In this document: in pieces, positions 14,663-21,417 of the stretch
How the letters are laid out: each line of letters begins with the position of its first letter
Position numbering within the stretch: position 1 is the stretch's first letter
Assembly: GCA_964440655.1 (NCBI GenBank)
Contig: CAYTTA010000043.1
Coordinates: forward strand, 1-21,889
Origin: CAYTTA01 sp964440655
Lineage (GTDB): Bacteria; Bacteroidota; Rhodothermia; Balneolales; Balneolaceae
DNA: 21,889 nt
Direction: 5' to 3'
Notes under the pieces: generated by a model
What the model was told of the DNA's origin: nothing
Databases searched by the model: none
The model's input: the letters and a program-made list of their open reading frames with translations, nothing else
Position numbers and translations under genes: made by a program

Positions 14663-15217
14663 TCACTTCTGCACAAGCTGTTCATTTCCTCTGTTCACCG
14701 TCTCATAGAGACCCGCCGGCTCTCCCTCAATCAGCTGACCGATCACATCCATTTCCGGCCGTGATACCCGGGAGTGGATCACATCCATCACCGCCCAGAA
14801 AGCATCTTCCGGATTTACCGCCCCTGGGGGCTCCAGTCGCTCTTCAATCTTCTCCAGCAGTGTTACTTTCCGGATCGGCTCCCGCTTCTTCTCGTTCAGA
14901 AAGCGGACCAGGTATTCATAATTGCGCGGACCCATCCGCAGGCGGAACTGGTTCAGAAACTCCCGGTTGTAGATCATGACCGGTGCGTCCTGGGGCGTGT
15001 ACTCCTCAAAGAAAACACCACGCAGGTAAGTGGGCAAAATCGATGAGAGCAGGATGACTTCTTCCAGATAGAGCAGGTCCCGGATTACATGGAGCACACT
15101 TTTCAAGGCGTTGTAGCCGTATTCAGGATGTTCCGGCTCGCCAAGTTTATCCGCAACGTCCAGCACTATTCCATACTCATCCTGAATGCTGCCCTCACAG
15201 TATGCACAGTTTCTCAT
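14663..15217 (-). CDS. DUF2267-domain protein with N-terminal CxxC
   Basis: This 184-residue protein has two DUF2267-like halves. One carries GYNALKSVLHVIRDLLYLEEVILLSSILPTYLRGVFFEEY (about 34-73), the family signature for helical pairs ending in LRG-hydrophobic-aromatic. The other carries EDAFWAVMDVIHSRVSRPEMDVIGQLI (137-163). The function of the family is unknown; it often occurs with stress proteins. The start MRNCAYCEGSIQDEYG has a Cys-x2-Cys not usual for the family. The next Met is far inside the domain, so the N-terminus is probably real. No Shine-Dalgarno sequence was seen. DUF302 follows on the same strand. Confidence 0.85.
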   Translation of the reverse strand: MRNCAYCEGSIQDEYGIVLDVADKLGEPEHPEYGYNALKSVLHVIRDLLYLEEVILLSSILPTYLRGVFFEEYTPQDAPVMIYNREFLNQFRLRMGPRNYEYLVRFLNEKKREPIRKVTLLEKIEERLEPPGAVNPEDAFWAVMDVIHSRVSRPEMDVIGQLIEGEPAGLYETVNRGNEQLVQK

Positions 15218-15362
15218 GGCAGTTCAGTTTTGGTTCAGAATTGATTCGGTACAGGAAAAGGATAAACAGATTGAAATCAACGTGATGCAAGGACACGCCT
15301 ATAGAGCGTGTGGGGGAAAAGACTACAAGAGAGGTGGAACTTAATGGGGCCGTTGCTATTCA

Positions 15363-15397
15363 TTAAAGAAAAGGTGATGCTTAAAGAAAGGTGACGC
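15363..15397 (+). promoter_or_regulatory. Duplicated ribosome binding site
   Basis: TTAAAGAAAAGGTGATGC (15363-15380) is followed directly by TTAAAGAAAGGTGACGC (15381-15397), a near-exact tandem copy. The second supplies the Shine-Dalgarno sequence AAGGTG for the ATG at 15399. The first contains its own ATG (15377) that reads five codons, MLKER, and stops at 15392-15394, just before the real start. Confidence 0.6.
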
Positions 15398-15398
15398 G

Positions 15399-15872
15399 AT
15401 GCGGACCGAATTCCTGATAATGGCCTTCTTCTTGATGTACACCGCCTGTACACCTCTCGATACGGGCATTTTTCACAAAGATCCGGTAGAGTTCACCACG
15501 ATCGAAAAAGGTTATCGGGCAAACCCTGAACTTCATGGAACCTGGCTGATCCGTAGCAGTGCGGAATTCGAAGAGTTCTGGAAGAATCAACAAAAGGTAA
15601 CCACTCCCCTTCCGGAGATCCCTGATGTCGATTTTGAAAAGAAGATGGTGCTGTATCACGGAATGGGACTACAGTCAACCGGCGGATATGAAGGCACCAT
15701 AGCAGAAATCGGCATACTTAAGGATCGGCTGCATGTCACAGTGATTCACTACTCTCCCGGCCCGACATGTATTGTCACTCAAGCGGCCACCTCGCCCTTC
15801 CATCTTGTCGAGCTGGAGAAACTCGACCATCCCTTGGATGTCCAGATTCGGGAGATCACCCGGGAGTGTTAA
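15399..15872 (+). CDS. PrcB_C-domain lipoprotein
   Basis: This 157-residue protein starts MRTEFLIMAFFLMYTAC, a short lipoprotein signal with Cys17 as the likely lipidated residue. The mature domain matches the PrcB C-terminal pattern: FEEFWKNQQ near 53-61, DFEKKMVLYHGMGLQSTGGYEGTIAEI near 78-104, then CIVTQAATSPFHLVELEK. PrcB was described as a partner of the Treponema protease PrtP, but in most bacteria the domain has no proven role. It probably sits on the periplasmic or outer face of the envelope. No protease gene is adjacent. It is convergent with the CE15-like gene. Confidence 0.82.
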   Translation: MRTEFLIMAFFLMYTACTPLDTGIFHKDPVEFTTIEKGYRANPELHGTWLIRSSAEFEEFWKNQQKVTTPLPEIPDVDFEKKMVLYHGMGLQSTGGYEGTIAEIGILKDRLHVTVIHYSPGPTCIVTQAATSPFHLVELEKLDHPLDVQIREITREC

Positions 15873-15947
15873 TGCTTTGATTCCTCATTGCTGATGCCGC
15901 TTTGAGGCAAGGCTTGAATATCCCGGGCAAGCCAAGTGTCGGAAAAG

Positions 15948-15993
15948 TCGGAAGTTCAAGAATCGGAAGCTCAAAGAGACGGAAACACGGAAA
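15948..15993. repeat. Short TCGGAA-type repeats between convergent genes
   Basis: TCGGAAGTTCAAGAA at 15948 and TCGGAAGCTCAAAGA at 15963 are 15-bp tandem copies, flanked by weaker GTCGGAAAA and ACGGAAACA copies. They lie in the 129-bp gap between the ends of the PrcB_C lipoprotein and CE15-like genes. Confidence 0.6.
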
Positions 15994-16001
15994 CAAAATG
16001 T

Positions 16002-17324
16002 TCAGACATCGCCCAGATGGCGGTCCGCAAAATCGAGGTATTGGTTCCAGTCCCACTCCGTCACATCGTGGCCTCCGCTCCGAATATGGTACCCCACAGT
16101 TCCCATCACCGGTCGGTTGACAAGGGGCATTCTCATTTCAGGCAGCCCTTCCAAACCGTAGAGATTCCAGGCAGGGGATGCCGCCGCCGTTGAGAGGAAC
16201 TCTCCGCGGGGATCGGCCCACCAGTCTTCTTTGGCACTGGCCACATAGAGGGGACGCGGTGCGACAAGGGCCAGCAGCATGTGCTGGTCCACCGGCAGCT
16301 TATCTTCCCGTTCGTTGAAGCGATGGTGATTCCCGCAGAACCAGTGAGGGAAGCGGACATTGATCGCCTCGATCGTCTCTCCGAACCGTCTCCGGGAGAT
16401 CGCAGCCCCGTTGCATCCCGAGTTGTTGGAGATCACCATGGCATACCGGGGGTCGTTCGCCGCGGCCCAGAGCGCCGCTTTTCCCAGCCGGGAGTGTCCG
16501 ATCAGGGCAACTCTTTCCGGATCAATCTCCGGCAAAGTTTGCAGAAAATCCATGATCCGGCCCAGCCCCCACGCCCAGGCAGCGACCGTTCCCCACTCAT
16601 CGGACGCGGGCTCATCCCGCCTTCCGTAAGCCAGAGAGCGCACTCCCTTGCGGATCCGCCCGTACTGGTCCGGCTCGATCTCAGCGGCGCAGGCCGTCAC
16701 CAGTGCATACCCCCGGCGGATCAGCTTCTCCACCTGCCAGCGGCGGGACATCACCCCCCTGCTCTTCTCCGTCGCCCGGTAGTTCCGGATTCCCAGTTTC
16801 TCGTCGCTCATCATCCACCCTTCGCTGAGCCGGATGCCCGGATCGGCATGCACCATCTGATTGCCAAAGAAGTTGAGCCCCAGAAAGGCGGGCACCGGCC
16901 TCCGGGAACTGTTTGGCAGATAGATCAGCACATGGATCGATACCACCCTCCCGTTTTCCCCTTCCAGCCGGAGCGTGATCTGCTTGCGTGTGGCCAGCCC
17001 GTTCAGGGCGTTCCGATCCAGATCCACAACCCGGTCCTGCATCTGCCACCTGAAGTCGGGAATCCGGCCGTACACATGCTTCCGGAAGGCTTCCAGCACC
17101 TGAGGCCGCCGCAAAGTCTCCCAGCTCTCAGGATCCTCTATCTTCCTGCCGTCGTCCATCACGAACAGGTCCGGAAGCTCAAATGGAGGCACCTCCTCCT
17201 CGCTCCGAATCGCCACTTCCCGGTAATAGCGACTTAGCCAGATGCGGACTTTCTCGTACTCTTCCGGATCACGGGTTGATTTTAGCAGACGGGTGAAATG
17301 GTTCACCTGATCACGTCGATTCAT
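16002..17324 (-). CDS. CE15-like glucuronoyl methylesterase without signal peptide
   Basis: CE15 enzymes cleave methyl or lignin esters of glucuronic acid on xylan. This 440-residue protein shows the alpha/beta-hydrolase nucleophile motif GHSRLGKAALWAA (276-288, Ser278) and the family stretches FRKHVYGRIPDF, SNNSGCNGAAISRRRFGE, FPHWFCGN, KLPVDQHMLLALVAPRPLYVASA and KEDWWADPRGEF. The C-terminal His region is GYHIRSGGHDVTEWDWNQYLDFADRHL. CE15 proteins are normally secreted, yet the first ~45 residues here are charged and helical and no signal peptide is present. In-frame codons upstream also give none before a stop. It may act inside the cell on imported oligosaccharides or have another ester substrate. 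No xylanase gene is nearby. Confidence 0.88.
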   Translation of the reverse strand: MNRRDQVNHFTRLLKSTRDPEEYEKVRIWLSRYYREVAIRSEEEVPPFELPDLFVMDDGRKIEDPESWETLRRPQVLEAFRKHVYGRIPDFRWQMQDRVVDLDRNALNGLATRKQITLRLEGENGRVVSIHVLIYLPNSSRRPVPAFLGLNFFGNQMVHADPGIRLSEGWMMSDEKLGIRNYRATEKSRGVMSRRWQVEKLIRRGYALVTACAAEIEPDQYGRIRKGVRSLAYGRRDEPASDEWGTVAAWAWGLGRIMDFLQTLPEIDPERVALIGHSRLGKAALWAAANDPRYAMVISNNSGCNGAAISRRRFGETIEAINVRFPHWFCGNHHRFNEREDKLPVDQHMLLALVAPRPLYVASAKEDWWADPRGEFLSTAAASPAWNLYGLEGLPEMRMPLVNRPVMGTVGYHIRSGGHDVTEWDWNQYLDFADRHLGDV

Positions 17325-17647
17325 CCGATTCTGCTTTCCATTGCTGGATTGACTTCCATTGTGTTGACCAGCTCCATTCCGTTACGTCTCTCTCGCCACA
17401 TGAAGACGAGAACAAAATTTGCAAACTTACGACCAATTGTATTCGGTTGCCTCCCTGATGCAGGTGAAGATACAACACGTACCATTCATCATTTTTTTAT
17501 CAGTACACACTTCACCTTTTCCCGCACGCCCATCTCCCTCGCTCGCTCGCCCGCCGTTCAACCTCGCCCGCCCGACTACATCTAATAATCCTGAAATCAT
17601 TACATTGCAGGGAGTTGCATCTGCGAACTGCTTAGAACGTTGTATGG
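17325..17647. other. Divergent intergenic region before the cas operon
   Basis: The region should hold promoters for the CE15-like gene (minus) and the CARF-cas operon (plus). I saw no certain consensus promoter. A GCTCGCTCGCCCGCC stretch at about 17540-17555 is low-complexity. The base composition shifts to more AT-rich around here. ATG at 17644 reads only MDVT and overlaps the likely true start at 17648. Confidence 0.4.
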
Positions 17648-18958
17648 ATGTCACATAAGGATCCCATAATCCTGATAGCAACAATCGGTTCATCACCTGC
17701 CATCCTGACCGAAGCCATTCATGCTTTGCATCAGCAGAGTCATGGCAAGCTCTCGGAGATCGTAATTATCACCACACTTCATGGGAAAGAGAGACTGGAA
17801 CAGGCTCTCTTCAATTTCCCTGAGGGAGGTTTTTATCAGTGGTGTCGTGACTATGATATTCCTCCACATACCATCCGGTTTGAGAATCCATGGCTGATTC
17901 CGATGAACCCGGATGGTAAAGCTTTGCAGGATATACGAAATCGGGAAGATGACAGGTTATTTGCCGATGCCGTTCACCAGGCGGTTCGACATCATTGCGG
18001 GCGCAAAGGATTTCGTGTTTTCGGACTGCTTTCCGGTGGCAGGAAAACTATGGGAGCCCATCTCTATTCCGCCATGCAGATCCATGCTCGTTCTGAGGAC
18101 CGTTTATTCCATATCCTGATCAATGAACCCTTCGATTCCTTGCCCCGTTTTTACTATCCCACTCCGGAATATTATCCCATTGAAGATTCATCGGGAGTGG
18201 TTCACGATGCCTCGATGGCTGAAGTCACACTGATTGATGTTCCCTTCCTTCGATTACACCCCTTTCTATCACAATCTGCCCTGGAGATAGATCAGCCTTA
18301 CTCGGAAATACTCCAGCAGATTGACCATCACCTGAACTCCCATGCCCGTTCCCCCTTTCATTCTCTAACAATCCATCTCGATTGCCAGCAAATCTCGCTT
18401 ACCGGCTCCTTTGGAAACATCAGAATGAATCTCCCCCCGAGGCCGCTGGCGTTACTCTCCATGATGGCCGTCAAGAATCTACTTCAAGAGAAGGTTGCCA
18501 GTTTCAAGCTGGAAGATCTGAAACAATCGGAAGAGGCCTGGACATTGCATCTTCTCTATTATCTGATAACAAAAAAGGAAGCCAGCGAAGACCGTTGGCT
18601 GATCGACCCGGACTACCGTCGGGTGGTGAAAACCCGTTCCGATCTTCGAACAATTCTGTTTCGGGAGTTTTCCAGTTTGGAGCATGCACCGGAGTTGCAC
18701 CTTTTGATTGGCCAGGAGAACCGGGTCGCAAATGCAGAAAAATCAGATCACAAACTTCTTCTACATCCAGACCGGATCTCCATTCGATACTCCCGAGAGC
18801 TGCAGCCGATTGCCCGCTATCTGGAATCCTGGGTGGATGAGGGCAAAGGTTCCGCTCCGTTCCCGAATCGGACTCCTTCACTCGACAATCGCACCTTTCA
18901 ACATCTAATGGAGGTTATTCGGTTGCTTCAGACTCCTCAAGATCATGAGCAGTCGTAA
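17648..18958 (+). CDS. CARF-domain CRISPR protein, Cas_NE0113 family
   Basis: This 436-residue protein has an N-terminal CARF domain matching the Cas_NE0113 (TIGR02584) family. It shows ILIATIGSSPAILTEAIHAL at 8-27, DIRNREDDRLFADAV near 95-109, LLSGGRKTMGAHLYSAMQ at 127-144, HILINEPFDSLPRFYYPTPEY near 155-175, and AEVTLIDVPFLRL at 191-203. CARF domains bind cyclic oligoadenylates made by type III CRISPR effectors, and members of this family are regarded as ring nucleases that destroy the signal. The C-terminal ~230 residues (PPRPLALLSMMAVKNLL, EEAWTLHLLYYL) look helical, perhaps a winged-helix part. It begins the operon, 71 bp before cas4. No Cas10 is in the window. Confidence 0.85.
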   Translation: MSHKDPIILIATIGSSPAILTEAIHALHQQSHGKLSEIVIITTLHGKERLEQALFNFPEGGFYQWCRDYDIPPHTIRFENPWLIPMNPDGKALQDIRNREDDRLFADAVHQAVRHHCGRKGFRVFGLLSGGRKTMGAHLYSAMQIHARSEDRLFHILINEPFDSLPRFYYPTPEYYPIEDSSGVVHDASMAEVTLIDVPFLRLHPFLSQSALEIDQPYSEILQQIDHHLNSHARSPFHSLTIHLDCQQISLTGSFGNIRMNLPPRPLALLSMMAVKNLLQEKVASFKLEDLKQSEEAWTLHLLYYLITKKEASEDRWLIDPDYRRVVKTRSDLRTILFREFSSLEHAPELHLLIGQENRVANAEKSDHKLLLHPDRISIRYSRELQPIARYLESWVDEGKGSAPFPNRTPSLDNRTFQHLMEVIRLLQTPQDHEQS

Positions 18959-19029
18959 CATAACGTAACATTACAGGACCAGCGTTAACCTCTTCCAATC
19001 TCTACTCTAAGGCGACAAGCAGAACAAAA

Positions 19030-19623
19030 ATGAATCGCCTTAGAGAATATCACCTGCCCCCGCGTCTTTATGTCGAGGGTCTTGTATGTACAAGACGCTT
19101 CTGGCTGAAATACCACCACTTTTCGATTTATGAGGAGTTGATTCAGGTACCAGGGTACGAAATCCTGAAAACTCTGCTGCAACCCCTTCTCCCGGATGAA
19201 GTGAGATATCGAATTCATCTGCCTACCGGAACACAGATCTCTGCGTGGGTACCGCAAGAGCACCTTTGCATCGAATACAAAACCAGCAAACCTCATGTTT
19301 CCCAGATCTATTCGACCTGGACCCTTATCTGTGAAATGGAGGAGTATGGGATTGAAGGGGCTGAATTCCAGATCTGGTATCAAGACAAATGGAAACGGGA
19401 AGCTTTTGATCTGGCGAAAAATCTGAACCTGGAAGCCGAGGAAAATCAGATCGGGCTCATCGCTCTGGCCATTCCGGCACCAACCAGTGAGTTTCGTCTG
19501 CATCTTGAAAGGAACCGGAACATCCTCTTGGCTGATGCGGAGAAACAAGAGCCGCCCAAGGTGAAAACCCGAGACAAATCGCCCTGTCGTGAATGCATGT
19601 TTTTCGAATTTTGCCATATATGA
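19030..19623 (+). CDS. cas4: Cas4-family protein with atypical nuclease site
   Basis: Cas4 trims and orients prespacers during CRISPR adaptation. This 197-residue protein keeps the iron-sulfur cysteines (Cys20 in GLVCTRRFWLKY, and Cys186, Cys189, Cys195 in SPCRECMFFEFCHI). It keeps the PD-(D/E)XK core Glu82-x-Lys84 (CIEYKTS) and Gln92. But the position of the metal-binding Asp (usually GKID) reads TQISA, with Ser71, the His of motif I (GxxIHE in relatives) reads GYEILK, and the QxxxY Tyr is not matched. By eye this suggests a weakened or inactive nuclease. It lies between the CARF gene and cas1, 28 bp before the latter, and belongs to the same operon. Confidence 0.82.
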   Translation: MNRLREYHLPPRLYVEGLVCTRRFWLKYHHFSIYEELIQVPGYEILKTLLQPLLPDEVRYRIHLPTGTQISAWVPQEHLCIEYKTSKPHVSQIYSTWTLICEMEEYGIEGAEFQIWYQDKWKREAFDLAKNLNLEAEENQIGLIALAIPAPTSEFRLHLERNRNILLADAEKQEPPKVKTRDKSPCRECMFFEFCHI

Positions 19624-19651
19624 ATTGCAAGAATACCGACCACATTTAAAT

Positions 19652-20731
19652 ATGAAGACAGCACTATACATTTTTGAGCCTCTTACACTAAAAAGAAAAG
19701 ACAACACGCTCTGTCTGAATCCCATGCCAGAGAGCACACACTCTCATCCGGGAAGTGAAATCGCCAAAGAGATCGCTGAAGAACTGGATCTGGTTGAGGA
19801 GGATGCATGGTGGAAATCCACCCCACGTTTCATTCCGGTCGAACGCATCGATAGCATCCACATCTACGACTCCGTTCGATTGAACACCACACTTCTCTCA
19901 TTCCTTTCTCAGAAAGCCATTCCTCTGCACATCTATAACTATTACGGTGGTTATGCTGGCAGCTATCTTCCCAAAGATTCCCTGCCGAATGGAATGCTCT
20001 TGATGCGGCAATGCAGCCGGTGGAGTGCCCCAAATACCCAGCTTCGATTATCCAAAGAGCTCGTTTCGGCAGCTGCGCATAACTTGCGTCATAATATCCG
20101 ATATGCTGTAGCCCGCTCGCTGGTGGATCCCGACTTGCTTGACAAGTTCGATCTGCTTGCGCGGGAGATTGCAACGGCCAGGGATCTTCAGCAGTTGCTT
20201 GGCCATGAAGGAGGCATGCGGGCCCATTACTACAATTTTCTAGACCAGAGACTCCAGGATGAATTCCAACTGAAAGGCCGACATTTTTATCCACCAGACA
20301 ATCCCGGAAATGCTCTCGTCTCCTTTCTGAACATGTTGTGCTATGTGACTGTCATCAACGAGATATACAGGACACAGCTCAACCCACTCATCGGATTTTA
20401 TCACAAACCAGGCAGACACCGATTCCCCTTGGCTTATGATCTGGCCGAGATTTTCAAGCCTCTGATCGTGGACAGGGTGATGATCTCACTGGTAAACAGG
20501 AAACAGATCACGCTTGAACATTTCGAAGAAGAGATGAATGGAACTCTTCTTACACCTCAAGGAAGGTATATCGTAGTGAGGGCGTTTGAAAAAACACTTC
20601 GGACTACGATTCGCCACCGGCAACTAAACCGCTCCGTCAGCTATCGTCGTCTGATCCGCCTGGAGTTATACAAATTGATGAAAGACCTTCTTGATGAAAA
20701 AAAATATGAAGCATTTAGGATATGGTGGTGA
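19652..20731 (+). CDS. cas1: CRISPR-associated endonuclease Cas1, type I-B-like
   Basis: Cas1 is the integrase that, with Cas2, inserts new spacers at the leader end of the array. From the ATG at 19652 the protein has 359 residues. The N-terminal beta domain has RFIPVERIDSIHIYDSVRLNTTLLSFLSQKAIPLHIYNYYGGYAGSYLP, split here over residues 59-106 and typical of the type I-B (HMARI) subgroup. The catalytic metal residues are present: Glu186 (GHEGGMRAHYY), His251 (GFYHKPGR) and Glu266 (AYDLAEIFKPLIVDR). An in-frame ATG at 19589 would overlap cas4 and add 21 residues of no family likeness. Cas2 starts four bases after the stop. Confidence 0.97.
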   Translation: MKTALYIFEPLTLKRKDNTLCLNPMPESTHSHPGSEIAKEIAEELDLVEEDAWWKSTPRFIPVERIDSIHIYDSVRLNTTLLSFLSQKAIPLHIYNYYGGYAGSYLPKDSLPNGMLLMRQCSRWSAPNTQLRLSKELVSAAAHNLRHNIRYAVARSLVDPDLLDKFDLLAREIATARDLQQLLGHEGGMRAHYYNFLDQRLQDEFQLKGRHFYPPDNPGNALVSFLNMLCYVTVINEIYRTQLNPLIGFYHKPGRHRFPLAYDLAEIFKPLIVDRVMISLVNRKQITLEHFEEEMNGTLLTPQGRYIVVRAFEKTLRTTIRHRQLNRSVSYRRLIRLELYKLMKDLLDEKKYEAFRIWW

Positions 20732-20735
20732 GGAC

Positions 20736-21080
20736 ATGTTTGTCGTCGTAGTTTATGATGTTCATCAAAAAAGATGTGCCAAAGTAATGAAGTATTTCAG
20801 GCAGTGGCTGGAGCACAGGCAGAGATCTGTGTTCTCCGGCTACCTGACAACCTCTCAGATTAAAATCATGCAACATGGCTTGTTGAATATCATAGATCCT
20901 AAATATGATGCAATCATCATTTTTCAGGCAAACAGAGCTAATCAGATTACGGAATGGACCACTTATGGTGCTGAGCGGATGAGGCACACTGCGATCATTG
21001 CAAATCATCTCCATGCAAAGGATGACGGTACAAGCAACAGAGTTCAGAAACGCACTCGATTCCGATTTAGCAAGAGATAG
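20736..21080 (+). CDS. cas2: CRISPR-associated Cas2
   Basis: Cas2 is the small dimeric ferredoxin-fold partner of Cas1. From the ATG at 20736 (with AGG just upstream) the protein has 114 residues. It starts MFVVVVYDV with Asp8 at the usual metal position and continues KVMKYFRQWLEHRQRSVFSGYLT and KYDAIIIFQ, matching the family. It is about 20 residues longer than usual, with a basic tail (NRVQKRTRFRFSKR) that could contact DNA. In-frame upstream ATGs at 20691 and later lie inside cas1 and were not chosen. Confidence 0.93.
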   Translation: MFVVVVYDVHQKRCAKVMKYFRQWLEHRQRSVFSGYLTTSQIKIMQHGLLNIIDPKYDAIIIFQANRANQITEWTTYGAERMRHTAIIANHLHAKDDGTSNRVQKRTRFRFSKR

Positions 21081-21417
21081 ACCGAACAAAAGGAAAACAT
21101 GCCTCAGATTGATGCCCAAATGGTTCAATTTGGACGATCAGTCTGTCGACCTCCCTTCTTTTTTCCACCTTGGCTGCAGTCGATAAAGTTGAAATCTGAA
21201 AAAGGTGGCGTACAGCGTATCCAGACTATTTTCAAGCATCTGTCAACCCCGCAAAAGCAGCAACAGCACCCAAAACCTTTATAATCAATTGTTTAGCACT
21301 CTTTTCGACTCTTCCTATTCAGCCAGTTTGTTCATCGACAGATTCCGCACCGATAAAATCAAAAAATTTTGTTTGTCTATTAACTCAAAAGGCCGTTTTT
21401 TCTTTCAAAGGCGAGCA
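21081..21417 (+). promoter_or_regulatory. CRISPR leader and its upstream spacer region
   Basis: The 337 bp between cas2 and the first repeat contain no credible gene. The final ~150 bp are AT-rich, as expected for a leader, and include TATAAT at 21280-21285 (no matching -35 was seen) and A/T runs near 21355-21371 and 21396-21406. A 7-bp inverted pair CCACCTT/AAGGTGG (21165-21171 and 21202-21208) lies in the cas2-proximal part. The orientation of the repeat ending supports transcription from left to right. Confidence 0.65.

Noticed and set aside
16281..17237. 318-codon plus-strand frame
   Set aside because: It is antisense to the CE15-like gene and rich in Pro/His/Arg, as expected for a GC-rich shadow frame.
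21099..21284. 61-codon frame between cas2 and the array as an extra cas gene
   Set aside because: It has no domain-like pattern or ribosome site and overlaps the region expected to be leader.
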